64,000 nucleotides of DNA from Glycomyces terrestris (lineage in GTDB: Bacteria; Actinomycetota; Actinomycetes; Mycobacteriales; Micromonosporaceae), in the NCBI RefSeq assembly GCF_003933745.1, contig NZ_RSEB01000003.1:372001-436000 (forward strand). The letters are read 5' to 3'. The notes beneath the pieces are model-generated. The model saw nothing but the letters and a program-made list of their open reading frames with translations. It had not been told where the DNA came from and searched no databases. Every line of letters starts with the position of its first letter. Within the stretch, counting starts at the first letter, position 1. This document shows, piece after piece, positions 9,467 to 18,234 of this stretch. Both the position numbers and the translations under genes were made by a program.

Positions 9467-11155
9467 TCAGCGGCCGGTGAACCAGGCGCCCGCCTGGCTC
9501 ATGAAGCGGCGCACCGCGCTCTGGCGCGGGATGATCGCCTCCGCGGGGGCGGGGTGGGCCGCGGGGAATCCGGGTTCGATGAGGCGGGGCTTGAGCGGCT
9601 CTGCGGGCTTGATCCACGAGTCGGTCTCGGCGCCTTCGGGATCGGCGGCCCAGTGGCGGCCGACGCGGTCGAGGCCGATCGCGTAGACGGTGGCGCCGCT
9701 GCGGTCCACGCGGATGCGCAGGAAGCACTTCTGGTCGATGACGGACATGCCGGCGAACAGCTCGTTCGCGTTGACGCCCAAGCGGTTGGCGACGACGAGG
9801 TAGAGGCCCACGAGCCAGGTCCCGGCGAGGCCGATGATCGGCAGGTACAGCAGGTAGGTGATCCAGGAGACGTCGTCGGCCTGCTTGACGAGCAGGGACC
9901 CGCCCCACGCGAGGGCGGTCTGGGCGAGCCCGTGGACGGCGCCGAGCAGGTAGTGCCTGGTGGTGCGGCTGCCCTGGCCCGGGTGGGCGAAGCCGACGCC
10001 GGCGCCGATGAGCACGGCGGTGACGGCCACGAACGTGCCGGTGCCCTCGAGGATGGAGACGGTCGCGATGAGGCCGACGACGGCCATGAGGACGACGAAG
10101 CCCTTGTTCAGCCACGGCAGCCGGGCGAAGATCCCGAGGGCGTAGCTGAGCGACTTGGCCTTCGACGGGTAGGTCTGGGTGAGGCGGTACTCCCGTTCGG
10201 GCGCATCGGGTTCGGGCACCGAGCGCCGCGGGGCGGTGAGCTCCTCGGGCAGGGTGTGGGTCGGCGAGAGGTACGCGCCGCCGCCGCCGGCGCCGACGAG
10301 GTGGCGCACGCCGTCCACCTCCGCGTAGTGCGCGTAGTGGTGGCGGTCGCCGGTGAGGATGAGCGGCACGAGGCCGCCGCGGGCGGCGATGACGTCGCGG
10401 ATGAAGTGGTCGATGCGGTCGAAGGACCGCGGGTCCTCGGCCGTCCACAGCCAGGAGGGCTGCGCGATGCACAGGATGACCTGGTCGCCGGGCTGCATCT
10501 GCTCGGCGGCGCGGCGGAAGTACTCGATCTGGTTCTGGTCGAGGTGGGTGTCGAACTGCACGTCGAGGGCGAACAGCCACCAGCGGTGCGGCAGGTTGAG
10601 CGCGAAGTAGGAGCGCTTCTGGAAGGTGCGGTAGCCGCCGATGGTGCGGCCCTCGGTGAACTGGCGCGCGAAGGCGGTGAGGCCGTCGAACCAGTCGTGG
10701 TTGCCGGGGATCGCGTACAGCGCCACGGGGTTCCCGGGGTTCGCGGCCTCGTACGGGCCCTTCATGCGCTGCTCGTACTCGACCCAGTCCCCCGCCGGGT
10801 AGACCTCGTCGCCGCCCATGACGAGGACCGAGCCGCGCGGCAGGCGCTCGCCGCCGACCTCGAGCTCGTTCTGGGCCATGAGGTACGCGATCGAGTAGGT
10901 CGCGTTGAAGCCGTCGCCGATGTCGGCGACGTAGTCGATCCACAGCTCGTCGGTCCCGGAGTGGTCGTACACCGGCTGCGGCCGGCCGCCGATGATCTCG
11001 CGCTTGTCGACGTACCCGCCGAAGACCCGCGCGAGCCCGAACCGCATGCTCGTGTCGACGAGCGTGCGCGGCGACAGCCACCGCACGGGCTTCTGGGGGA
11101 CGAAGCGGAGCTGCTCGGGGGAGAGGTCCTCGGGGCGGCGGGGCATAGGGCCCAT
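9467..11155 (-). CDS. calcineurin-like metallophosphoesterase with C-terminal membrane region
   Basis: 562 residues. The first 340 or so form a calcineurin-like phosphoesterase: a VADIGDG segment near 76-82, GGDEVYP at about 114-120, GNHDW at 151-155 and GDRHHYAHY further on supply the usual metal ligands. About five transmembrane helices follow (roughly residues 345-480), then a polar C-terminal tail, so the catalytic domain is tethered to the membrane. Substrate unknown; related proteins act on nucleotides, phosphoproteins or lipid head groups. Start MGPMPRRPED at 11155; the ATG three codons later is an equally possible start since neither has a strong ribosome site. It converges on the peptide transporter. 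Confidence 0.85.
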   Translation of the reverse strand: MGPMPRRPEDLSPEQLRFVPQKPVRWLSPRTLVDTSMRFGLARVFGGYVDKREIIGGRPQPVYDHSGTDELWIDYVADIGDGFNATYSIAYLMAQNELEVGGERLPRGSVLVMGGDEVYPAGDWVEYEQRMKGPYEAANPGNPVALYAIPGNHDWFDGLTAFARQFTEGRTIGGYRTFQKRSYFALNLPHRWWLFALDVQFDTHLDQNQIEYFRRAAEQMQPGDQVILCIAQPSWLWTAEDPRSFDRIDHFIRDVIAARGGLVPLILTGDRHHYAHYAEVDGVRHLVGAGGGGAYLSPTHTLPEELTAPRRSVPEPDAPEREYRLTQTYPSKAKSLSYALGIFARLPWLNKGFVVLMAVVGLIATVSILEGTGTFVAVTAVLIGAGVGFAHPGQGSRTTRHYLLGAVHGLAQTALAWGGSLLVKQADDVSWITYLLYLPIIGLAGTWLVGLYLVVANRLGVNANELFAGMSVIDQKCFLRIRVDRSGATVYAIGLDRVGRHWAADPEGAETDSWIKPAEPLKPRLIEPGFPAAHPAPAEAIIPRQSAVRRFMSQAGAWFTGR

Positions 11156-11232
11156 GATGGCACGGTTTGGGCGCCAACGGAACCCGCCGAAACCGTTTCA
11201 CGTCGCGCGCGGCCGCGGCCTAGACTCGCGCC

Positions 11233-11706
11233 ATGACCGAGATCCGCTTCGCCGGCCCCGGCGACATCGACGAGATCGTGCGGCTGCGCGGCATCATGCT
11301 CTCGCAGTGGATGGACACCGCGGACAACGGCTGGCACGCCGACACCGCCGCGGTCATCGCGCGCCGCCTGGCCGAGCCGGAGCCGTCCATGGTCATCCCG
11401 GCGGTCGACGCCCCGGACGGGTCGGGGGCGCTGGCGGCGTGCGCGGTCGGGCTCGTCGACGAGCGGCTCCCGTCGCCGCGGAACCGCAGCGGCCGGTTCG
11501 GCCTCGTCATCAACGTGGTGACCGATCCGCGCTGGCGCCGGCGCGGGTTCGGGCGCGCGTGCATGGACGCGCTCATGGACTGGTACGAGGCGCGCGACGT
11601 CCGCATCCTGGAGCTCACCGCGACCGAGGCCGGGGAGGGCCTGTACCGGTCGTTCGGGTTCGAGCGGCTCGGCGACGCGGTCATGATGCGGCGGACCTCG
11701 TTCTGA
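11233..11706 (+). CDS. GNAT family N-acetyltransferase
   Basis: 157-residue acetyl-CoA-dependent N-acetyltransferase. The fold signature is complete: an N-terminal strand-helix (TEIRFAGPGDIDEIVRLR), the acetyl-CoA pyrophosphate loop in NVVTDPRWRRRGFGRACM (R/Q-x-x-G-x-G/A type) near residues 96-113, and the C-terminal LYRSFGFERLG motif near 137-147. Substrate unknown. Its 3' end overlaps the convergent small membrane-protein gene by 26 bp. A divergent gap of 77 bp separates it from the phosphoesterase start, so both promoters must lie there. Confidence 0.85.
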   Translation: MTEIRFAGPGDIDEIVRLRGIMLSQWMDTADNGWHADTAAVIARRLAEPEPSMVIPAVDAPDGSGALAACAVGLVDERLPSPRNRSGRFGLVINVVTDPRWRRRGFGRACMDALMDWYEARDVRILELTATEAGEGLYRSFGFERLGDAVMMRRTSF

Positions 11707-11965
11707 GCCGCCGCCACAGGCAGAGGGCCAGGAGGCCGAGCGCGACGGGCGCGGCGGCGGGGCCCCACCAGGTCCAGTTCGCGGCCGCGACGGCCGCGGT
11801 CGGCGCGGGGGCGGGGGCGTCCCGGCAGTCGCCGATGCCGCCGGCCGCGTCGACGTGGAAGCAGTCGGCGCCTGAGAACCCGTGGGGCGCACCGGTGCCG
11901 AGACCGGCGGCGATGCCGTGGGCGAGGACGGCGAGGAGCAGGGCGGCGAGGGCGAGGACGCGCAC
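11681..11965 (-). CDS. small exported/membrane protein, unknown function
   Basis: 94 residues starting MRVLALAALLLAVLAHG, a signal-peptide-like hydrophobic head. A short external part with two cysteines (GADCFHVDAAGGIGDC) may form a disulfide. A second transmembrane helix near residues 68-86 ends in an Arg-rich cytoplasmic tail. Its start lies 3 bp after the stop of the LtrA-like gene, so the two are an operon. Its 3' end runs 26 bp into the convergent GNAT gene. No family recognised. Confidence 0.6.
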   Translation of the reverse strand: MRVLALAALLLAVLAHGIAAGLGTGAPHGFSGADCFHVDAAGGIGDCRDAPAPAPTAAVAAANWTWWGPAAAPVALGLLALCLWRRLRTRSAAS

Positions 11966-11968
11966 GGC

Positions 11969-12442
11969 TCACTCCCGCACGCTCAGCGACGGGAACCGGA
12001 ACCAGCTCCTGATCGCGAGGAGCAGCAGGACCGCGAACGCGAGCGCGGCGAGCACGACCGCGGGGAGGACGGGCCCGATGAGGGCGATGACCGCGAGCGC
12101 GCTGATCGCGGCGATCCGGGACGCGGGGGTGCGGCCGGTGGCGGCGCGGGTGAACGCGGCGTTCCCGGCGAGGTTGAGCGCGGGCCCGCCGGCGACGGCG
12201 GCGACGGTCGCGGCCCCGGCGGTCCCGTAGGGGTCGGCGAGCACGAGGGCGGCGCCGGCGAGCGCGACCGCGGCCCCGGCGACCATGAGCGCCTTCGCGA
12301 GGCGCGCGGCGGCTGCGTCGGGGGCGTCGGCCCGGGTCGCGCGGAGGTAGAGGCGCCACAGGACGGCGACGGTCGCGATCCCGAGGAGCGCGGCGAGGGC
12401 GGCCGGCAGCGCGAACCCGGTCCCGTCCGCTCCCGCCGCCAT
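11969..12442 (-). CDS. LtrA-like membrane protein, C-terminal half only
   Basis: 157 residues with about four to five transmembrane helices. The segment GGPALNLAGNAAFTRAATGR and the following hydrophobic pair resemble the C-terminal part of LtrA (low temperature requirement A) proteins, which are normally about 370-400 residues. The first half of that family is absent here and no frame upstream restores it, so this is either a short paralogue or a decayed remnant that keeps an open frame. LtrA function is poorly defined. It forms an operon with the small exported protein 3 bp downstream. Confidence 0.55.
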   Translation of the reverse strand: MAAGADGTGFALPAALAALLGIATVAVLWRLYLRATRADAPDAAAARLAKALMVAGAAVALAGAALVLADPYGTAGAATVAAVAGGPALNLAGNAAFTRAATGRTPASRIAAISALAVIALIGPVLPAVVLAALAFAVLLLLAIRSWFRFPSLSVRE

Positions 12443-12564
12443 CTGGCGATGCTATCGCGGCGCGGCGGCCCGCACGGCCGCTCGGCGGCAGTGCTCAGCG
12501 GCCGCTCGGCGGCAGGGCTCGACGGCCACTCGCGGCGGGGCTCAGCGGCCGCCCGCGGCAGGGC

Positions 12565-12957
12565 TCAGAGGAAGAGGCAGAAGGGGTGCCCGGCCGGGTC
12601 GAAGAGGACCCGCACGTCCTCCTGCGGCTGGAAGTCGGCGAGGCGGGCGCCCTGCTCGACGGCGTGGGCGACCGCGACGTCGAGGTCGTCGACGTGGATG
12701 TCGAGGTGCTGGGTGGCGTGCGGGCGGCCGGGCTCGGCGGGCCACACCGGGGCCTGCCAGTGGCGCTCGTACTCGAAGTTCAGGGTGAGGCCGCCGGTGC
12801 GGACCTGCGCCCAGCCGGCCGCGTCGGGTTCGTGCTCGCGCGGCGGATCGCTCACGGCGACCTCGGCGCCCAGGAGTCGGGCGTAGAAGTCGGCGAGCGC
12901 CCGGGGGTCGGGCGCGGTGACGGTGATGGCGTTCGGTGACAGTCGCGTGCCGCTCAT
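12565..12957 (-). CDS. VOC (glyoxalase/bleomycin-resistance fold) protein
   Basis: 130 residues from the ATG at 12957. A vicinal-oxygen-chelate fold with two beta-alpha-beta-beta-beta modules: the first strand ITVTAPDPRALADFYARLLG near residues 12-31, then TQHLDIHVDDLDVAVAHAVEQGA and the closing VLFDPAGHPFCLFL. Such proteins are lyases, dioxygenases or ligand binders. His (QHLDIHVDD) and other polar residues could bind metal, but the full set is not certain. Substrate unknown. Single gene, no clear ribosome site. Confidence 0.82.
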   Translation of the reverse strand: MSGTRLSPNAITVTAPDPRALADFYARLLGAEVAVSDPPREHEPDAAGWAQVRTGGLTLNFEYERHWQAPVWPAEPGRPHATQHLDIHVDDLDVAVAHAVEQGARLADFQPQEDVRVLFDPAGHPFCLFL

Positions 12958-13010
12958 CGCGGGAGGGTAGGCGCGGCGGCCCCGCCGCAAACGCGGCCGG
13001 GGCCTCCGGG

Positions 13011-13418
13011 TCAGGCCGCGTCCAGGGCCGCGGTGATCTTGCGTGCCATCTCGGCCATGGTCGGGCTGGGTTCGCCCTTGTGGGCGCGGCTGGCGGCGTC
13101 GAGGGCGACGGCGATCGTGCGGCGGAAGTTCTCGGCCTCGGACGGGTCCTGCTCGCGCAGGAGCCGCACCGACGCGGTGAGGGCGGGGAGGACCTGGTCG
13201 GCGAGGGCCGCGGACGACCTGGCCTGGAGCTTGAAGTCGCGCTTCTTCTCGGCGAGGACGTGGCCGACCGCGCCGGTGGCGGCGGTGAGGGCGTGGCTCC
13301 CGCCGGTGGCGACCTTGTGGGCCGAGCCCGCGATGCCCGCGTAGGACATGAGGGTGACGGCGCCGAAGGCGGCGGTGCGGATGGTGGACTTGTCCTGGGC
13401 GGTGAGTTCGACGGTCAT
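13011..13418 (-). CDS. conserved actinobacterial protein, unknown function
   Basis: 135 residues from the ATG at 13418, with a strong AAGGAG site 7 nt upstream. It begins MTVELTAQDKSTIRTAAFGAVTLMSYA and is mostly helical; residues about 14-60 are hydrophobic and Gly/Ala-rich (ATGGSHALTAATGAVGHVLA) and could associate with membrane. The rest is amphipathic helix. Proteins with the same opening occur across streptomycetes and relatives, to my recollection, without known function. It stands alone, 53 bp upstream of the VOC protein on the same strand. Confidence 0.7.
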   Translation of the reverse strand: MTVELTAQDKSTIRTAAFGAVTLMSYAGIAGSAHKVATGGSHALTAATGAVGHVLAEKKRDFKLQARSSAALADQVLPALTASVRLLREQDPSEAENFRRTIAVALDAASRAHKGEPSPTMAEMARKITAALDAA

Positions 13419-13939
13419 CTCGGCTCCTTGCGTAGGCGGGTGGCGGCCGCGGCGTCCTGGTTCGACGATAGGCCGCGGCGGTTCGGCGTCGGACGCGATT
13501 CCCCGTCCGCGGCGCGGGCGGGGCGGTGTTCGTCCGTGCCTGAACTCTGCGCGCGGATGCTGACAGCGCGCTGACACGCCGCTGATGGTCGGGGCCCCGC
13601 CGGGACCCGACCGGCCCCGGTCGGGGCCCTGCGGTCAGCGGGGTCCACTGCACAGCCTTCGAATCAAAGACCCGTCAGAAAACGGTCTCTAGTCGATCGC
13701 AGGCGCTTCGGAGGCCGCGTATTGCAGTTACCGAATACCGGTGCCCCCTGGCTCAACCCGCCCCCGCCATGATCGGAGCCGTCAAAGGCTGAACCGAGGC
13801 ACGGCGAAGGGCCGCCCTCACACACCGGCGGCCGTTGCGCTGCACCGGAACCAAGTACCGCATCGTCGACAAATCCGTAGTAACCTCTGGTAACCCCGCA
13901 ACGACGCGCCCATCCCCTGTGACCTCAGGAGTCTTCGGC
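13419..13939. other. 521-bp divergent intergenic region
   Basis: No convincing gene. A hairpin at 13602-13629 (CCCGACCGG paired with CCGGTCGGG, extendable by three pairs past one mismatch) lies in the middle. The segment from about 13660 to 13900 has lower G+C than its surroundings and must contain the promoter for the type VII substrate genes; no -35/-10 pair is clear enough to call. Confidence 0.4.
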
Positions 13940-14380
13940 ATGCCCGATTCCCCCGGCGAAGGCGGCCAGTTCGCCGCCGACCTCTACGAGCTTTTCGAAG
14001 TGGCCCAGAAGGACCTGCGTCCACTGGCGGAGTTGTACAGCGGTTTCTCCTCCAGCGTCGACGGCTCGAACTCATACGATCTGGATCCCGCACCGGCGGG
14101 CGGCACCGTCTTCGGCGGCCAGGGGGCACTCCGCTCCGGGTCCGCGCTCACCGCGCTGCGAGACGACGTCCAATACGCCTTCGCGCTCAGCAGCCAGCAC
14201 ATCGAGTCGGCGGCCGCGACGCTCATCGAGGTGGCCGAGAGCTACGCGGGCACCGACGACGAGACCCGATCGGACTTCGACGCCTTCGTGTCCGAGAACT
14301 ACCCGGACGGCGCCGAATCGACGCCTGCGGCGTCGCCGACCTACCCCGCATCAGGCGGGGGCCCCGTTCCCAGAGACTGA
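13940..14380 (+). CDS. EspC-like type VII secretion substrate
   Basis: 146 residues from the ATG at 13940, with AGGAG 9 nt upstream. Two long helices with a Gly-rich turn (FGGQGALRSG, about 58-67) replace the WxG loop. The second helix ends in YAGTD (Y102, D106), the YxxxD/E motif that guides type VII secretion, followed by an acidic and Pro/Ser-rich disordered tail. This matches ESX-1 secretion-associated (EspC-type) proteins, which are exported as pairs. The next gene, 31 bp downstream, encodes a larger WxG protein and is the likely partner. No EccC or EccD machinery lies in the window. Confidence 0.78.
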   Translation: MPDSPGEGGQFAADLYELFEVAQKDLRPLAELYSGFSSSVDGSNSYDLDPAPAGGTVFGGQGALRSGSALTALRDDVQYAFALSSQHIESAAATLIEVAESYAGTDDETRSDFDAFVSENYPDGAESTPAASPTYPASGGGPVPRD

Positions 14381-14411
14381 CCTCACCACGGATCGAAGAA
14401 AGGCGCCGATC

Positions 14412-15362
14412 TTGGCAGGCAACCCGTACAGCCTCGAGCAGCTCGATCAGGACCTCTACGACCTCGCGTCCAAACTCCACGAGATGAAAGCACTGGAACA
14501 GACCATCGACGAGTTCTGGGCCAGGGTCGGCGTCCAGGCGATCCCGCTCGTCGGCACCTGGTTCCAACTGATCTACGACGAGATCACCTCCGGGCAGGAG
14601 GGCGTCATCATCAGCAGCGACGCGGCGGTGCTCGAGGACCTGCCCGACCGGTGCAGGCGACTGGTCGGCATCGACTCCGCGCCCTTCCACGACGCGGCCG
14701 CGCTCTTCGAGTCGACCGCCGCCGACATGGTGGGTATCGAAGGTGCTCCCGGGAACATCCTCAGCAACATCGGGAACTGGTACGGCGACGCGGCCGAGGC
14801 GTTCGAGGAGTACTTCTCCGCCTATTCGCCCGCGCAGGCCCGCCAAGCCGAGCTGTTCGCCTCGACCATCAACGCCTGCTCTTCACTGGAGGCGGCGGCC
14901 CTCCAGGCCAACGCCGCGGTGCAGTCCCTGATGGCGGAGGCGCTGAAGATGGCCGACCAGATGATCGCCGCGTACAAGGACACGCAGAAGGCGCTGGAGG
15001 TGAACCTGGTCATCGGCATCCTCGGCATCGCCGCCGCAGGGTTCGGCGTCGTCGCCGCCGCGGGCGCCGCAGCCGCGATCGCCGGAGCAGCCTCCAGCGG
15101 CGCGGGTTCGCTGGTATCGAGCATCTACGCCTTCAGCCAGATCGACGCCCAACTCGAGGCGTCCGACTCCAACACCCTCGTCAGTTCGATGAGCAGGAAT
15201 CTCGCCTCCACCGAGACCGCGATCATGCAGGCCGACGAGGAGATCTACAGCGCGATCGAGGCGCTCCGGGGCAACTGGAGCATGCGGGAGATCGCGATTC
15301 CGGCGCCGCCCGGTTCCGATGAAGTGGACACCGAGAGCTTCCACCATGAATCCAGTCTCTGA
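14412..15362 (+). CDS. WXG100-like type VII substrate with hydrophobic middle
   Basis: 316 residues from a TTG at 14412, with AGAAAGG upstream. Helical throughout: the WxG turn is W123-Y-G125 in NIGNWYGDAAEAFEEYF, typical of WXG100/LXG-like proteins. A long Ala/Gly-rich hydrophobic stretch (about 197-240) could insert in a membrane, and a polar tail ends TESFHHESSL. No toxin domain or nuclease motif is visible after the WxG domain, so it is more likely a structural or pore-like substrate than a polymorphic toxin. Its 3' end overlaps the next gene by 17 nt, which couples the two. Confidence 0.72.
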   Translation: MAGNPYSLEQLDQDLYDLASKLHEMKALEQTIDEFWARVGVQAIPLVGTWFQLIYDEITSGQEGVIISSDAAVLEDLPDRCRRLVGIDSAPFHDAAALFESTAADMVGIEGAPGNILSNIGNWYGDAAEAFEEYFSAYSPAQARQAELFASTINACSSLEAAALQANAAVQSLMAEALKMADQMIAAYKDTQKALEVNLVIGILGIAAAGFGVVAAAGAAAAIAGAASSGAGSLVSSIYAFSQIDAQLEASDSNTLVSSMSRNLASTETAIMQADEEIYSAIEALRGNWSMREIAIPAPPGSDEVDTESFHHESSL

Positions 15363-16002
15363 GTACGGCCCGCGGGCTCGAAAGCCGCGCTTCGGCTCGC
15401 GCCGCATGCTGCTGGCGGTCGTCGCCGCACTCGTGCTGATCGCCGCGACCCTGGCCGTCGCACTCCCGCTCCTGTCCGCCCCGGACTACCAGGCCGCGGC
15501 GCCCTCCTCCTGGAACGAGGTCTGCCTGGGCGACCCGTCCGCGATGCAGGAGGTTCTGGACTCCCCCGAGCCGGCCCCGCCCAAGCCCCGGATCTCCGGT
15601 CCCGAGGGCTCGTACGCCTCGTACGTCTGCGAACTCGAATGGGACCCCGGCTCCGACGGCTTGACCGGGCAGCGACTGACACTGGACATCAAGGTGTTCG
15701 ACGAATCCGAGCCGCTCGGATACGACGGCTTCCTCGACCCGCAGTCCGGCTCTCCGGACTGGGACCTGGAAGCCGACTCGGTCGAGGGATTCGAGCACGG
15801 CGTCTGCGTCGACCACGTCCGGCTTCCCGCGCCCTATGCGGAGTGCATGGCAGCGGACAGCAACCTCGAGCTCATCGTCCAGATCTGGCCCGCCACCACG
15901 CAGGGCGAGTACCCGAGCACCGAGTTCGGCCCCGGGGCCGTGCCGATCCGGGACCTCACCGTCGCGGTCGGGGAGCTGGTGCGGTCGGCGTTCCGGGCCT
16001 GA
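15346..16002 (+). CDS. secreted or membrane-anchored protein of type VII module
   Basis: 218 residues from the ATG at 15346, inside the end of the WXG gene. A cytoplasmic Arg-rich head (residues 1-20) and a transmembrane helix (about 21-44, LLAVVAALVLIAATLAVALP) precede an extracytoplasmic domain. Four cysteines at roughly even spacing (CLGD, VCELEW, GVCVDH, ECMAAD) suggest two disulfides. It resembles the single-pass DUF3558-like envelope proteins found near ESX substrates, but I cannot assign a family. Probable role: envelope partner of the two substrates upstream. Confidence 0.7.
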   Translation: MNPVSEYGPRARKPRFGSRRMLLAVVAALVLIAATLAVALPLLSAPDYQAAAPSSWNEVCLGDPSAMQEVLDSPEPAPPKPRISGPEGSYASYVCELEWDPGSDGLTGQRLTLDIKVFDESEPLGYDGFLDPQSGSPDWDLEADSVEGFEHGVCVDHVRLPAPYAECMAADSNLELIVQIWPATTQGEYPSTEFGPGAVPIRDLTVAVGELVRSAFRA

Positions 16003-16005
16003 GCC

Positions 16006-17403
16006 TCATGGGGCGCCGTGGACCGCGGCGCCGTGGAGGAACGTGTCCTGGACGTTCCAGACGTCCGGGTTCAGGGCGAGGCGGGCCGAGTACCACATGC
16101 GGTAGCCGGGCCTGCCGTACTCCGAGGAGACGATCATCGTGGCGCGGTAGAGGTGGTCGTGCTGGAACGGCTTGGTGCGCGGGACGGTCGACTTGGCGGA
16201 GTTGGCGAACGCGGTCGGGGTCTCGCCCGCGAGGAAGAGCAGGTCGCCGTCGCGGCCGGTGGAGCCGATGACCGTGTCGTTGAGCAGGCCGATGTACTCG
16301 TCGCCGTCCTTGTGCACCGAGAGGTGCCACGGCTCCTTCTCGCGCTGCATGCCGCCCACGGCGACCGCGACCGGCGTGCCCCAGTCGGCCTTCGCCGGAG
16401 TCGCGCCGCCGACGGTGTACTCGACGCGGTTCGGAGAGCGGGTGATGTTGACCGCCCACATGACCCAGCGGCCGTCCTCGTACAGGAACGCCGGGGACAG
16501 CGGCCGGCGCACCTTCATGGAGCTGCGCAGCGCCTCCGCCGGCGCGGACCAGTTGACGCCGTCGGTCGAGGTCGCGTACTTGATGCGCTCCTGGGTCAGC
16601 TCGGGGATGACCACCCGCCAGAACACGTACATCGTGTTCCCCGGCCCCATCGCCAGGTCGGTGTCGGAGTTGTAGGGCCCGGGCAGGCCCGGCTGGTCGT
16701 CGATCGGGTTCGACAGGCCGGCCGGGACGACCCAGTTGACGCCGTCGTGGGAGGCGGCGATGTTCGGGTCCTCGTGCGCGGAGTTGCTGCCGGGGTACGG
16801 GGTGTGGGCCATCCAGAACTCGTACCCGTTCCAGCCGTCCGGGAAGTGGAGCACGCTCGGGTGCGTGGTCTGGCCGCCGGCCGGCGACACGTGCGTGGGG
16901 ATGGTCCGCTTGCCGCCGTAGGGGCCCCACACGCGGCCGGGGACCTCGAGCTCCTCGTCCGGGACGGCGGGCCCGCACGGCTCCAGGACCGCCGATCCCT
17001 CCACTGTGGTCTGCTCGCCGCCGCGTTCGAGGTCGGCGGCGAAGGCGACCCGGCCGCCGCTCGCGGGCACCGGCGCCGTGCCGGACAGCGAGCCCTCGCC
17101 GGGCGCGGGGACCTCGGCGCCGGGCAGCAGGGTCCCGGAGACGGCGGTCGCGGGCAGCGGACCGGAGGCGGCCTCGACGCGCACGTCCGCGACCGTCCAG
17201 GCGTCCCCGGCCGGCGCGTCGAGCGGTTCGGTCAGCAGGAACTCCGCCTCCAGGTCGCCCGCGGCGCCGCACGTCGCGGCCGCGAAGTCGAGCACCGGCG
17301 CGGCGTCCCCGGATTCCTGCGCGAACGACGGGATGCCGGCGATGAGCGCGGAGAGGACCCCGGAGGCGATCACCGCGAGGCGCTGGCGCGCGGTCGAACT
17401 CAT
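16006..17403 (-). CDS. secreted beta-propeller protein, GH43/sialidase-like
   Basis: 465 residues with a Sec signal peptide (about 1-28, ending PSFAQ). Residues about 35-145 are a beta-rich domain with two cysteines. From about 150 a five-bladed-propeller-like region carries repeated blade phrases such as SHDGVNWVVPAGLSNP, STDGVNWSAPAEALRSS and YRMWYSARLALNPDVW, as in GH43/GH117-type glycosidases and BNR proteins. Catalytic residues cannot be fixed by eye, so glycan cleavage is inference. Start at 17403 has GAAAGGA 9 nt upstream. It follows the secreted gene at 17425 by 21 bp, an apparent two-gene operon, and converges with the type VII module (3-bp gap). Confidence 0.75.
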   Translation of the reverse strand: MSSTARQRLAVIASGVLSALIAGIPSFAQESGDAAPVLDFAAATCGAAGDLEAEFLLTEPLDAPAGDAWTVADVRVEAASGPLPATAVSGTLLPGAEVPAPGEGSLSGTAPVPASGGRVAFAADLERGGEQTTVEGSAVLEPCGPAVPDEELEVPGRVWGPYGGKRTIPTHVSPAGGQTTHPSVLHFPDGWNGYEFWMAHTPYPGSNSAHEDPNIAASHDGVNWVVPAGLSNPIDDQPGLPGPYNSDTDLAMGPGNTMYVFWRVVIPELTQERIKYATSTDGVNWSAPAEALRSSMKVRRPLSPAFLYEDGRWVMWAVNITRSPNRVEYTVGGATPAKADWGTPVAVAVGGMQREKEPWHLSVHKDGDEYIGLLNDTVIGSTGRDGDLLFLAGETPTAFANSAKSTVPRTKPFQHDHLYRATMIVSSEYGRPGYRMWYSARLALNPDVWNVQDTFLHGAAVHGAP

Positions 17404-17424
17404 GGCCGGATCCTTTCGCCGAGG

Positions 17425-18090
17425 CTATGCGGGATGGGTGACCGTCACGTCGAAGGCCGCGAGCAGGCCGACGGGCTCGGAGCTGGTGACGCCGTCGGCG
17501 CCCTCCCACAGCGGCACCGCGCTCGGCAGCGCGAACGTCTGCCCCTCGGGCGGGAACACAGGCGGGTCCACGGTCTCGGTGGGCAGCAGGCGGAGCGGGC
17601 CGGTGTAGAGGAAGACGGGCTCGCCGCGCACGCCGACGCCGGGCACGCGCTCGGCCCGGAACTCCAGGCCGGTCCTGAACACGAGCGACTGGTCGGCCGG
17701 GTCGTACTGGTAGGAGCCGAGGCTCTCGGGGCGCAGCGAGACCGCGACCTGCCCGAAGGCGACCTGCGGCTCCCCGGCCATCGCGAACACGAGGTTCGCG
17801 GTCGTCATCGCCTGCTCGCCCGGCTGCCGGGCGAGGTCGACCTCGCCCGCGAACGCGCCCGTGCCGAGCGGCTCGGACTGGCCGAGGAGGTCGATCGTCG
17901 CGCCGGGACTGGTGATCGCGACGCGCCGGAAGTTGAGGTTGGCGCCGTCCTGCTCCTGGACCTCGACGGCGGGCGGCGCGGCCCACTCGGCCGGCGCGGC
18001 GGCGGTCACGGCCGTGGCGGCCAGGACCGCCAGCGGCGCCGCGGCGGCGACGAGAGCGAGCCGGTGGCGGCGCAGGAAGGTCGGGAACAC
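17425..18090 (-). CDS. secreted protein, unknown function
   Basis: 221 residues from a GTG at 18090. A classical signal peptide (Arg-rich head, hydrophobic LALVAAAAPLAVLAATAVTAAA) is followed by an all-beta extracellular domain without cysteines. It speaks of regular strands such as PQVAFGQVAVSLRPESLGSYQYD. No family recognised. First gene of an operon with the secreted propeller protein, so it may act on or bind the same surface or polysaccharide. The start lacks a good ribosome site and could be slightly different. Confidence 0.65.
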   Translation of the reverse strand: MFPTFLRRHRLALVAAAAPLAVLAATAVTAAAPAEWAAPPAVEVQEQDGANLNFRRVAITSPGATIDLLGQSEPLGTGAFAGEVDLARQPGEQAMTTANLVFAMAGEPQVAFGQVAVSLRPESLGSYQYDPADQSLVFRTGLEFRAERVPGVGVRGEPVFLYTGPLRLLPTETVDPPVFPPEGQTFALPSAVPLWEGADGVTSSEPVGLLAAFDVTVTHPA

Positions 18091-18234
18091 GAATCGGAGC
18101 TTAGCGATGTTCTGCGGTTCCGCACCCGTTTGGCGGCAATTCGGGGGAACGGCCGCCGCGGCCGGCGCTCCATGTGGACGATGGCGTTCCGTGGGCACCG
18201 GGGCAGCTCGGGCCCGACTTCGGAGGAAGCCAGC

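Noticed and set aside
13602..13629. Terminator hairpin in the 521-bp gap.
   Set aside because: The flanking genes diverge, so none ends here; it is noted only within the gap entry.
14412..15362. WXG protein as a polymorphic toxin with an immunity gene after it.
   Set aside because: No nuclease, deaminase, ADP-ribosyl or peptidase motif follows the WxG region, and the next gene looks like an anchored envelope protein rather than an immunity protein. The same holds for 29536-30621.
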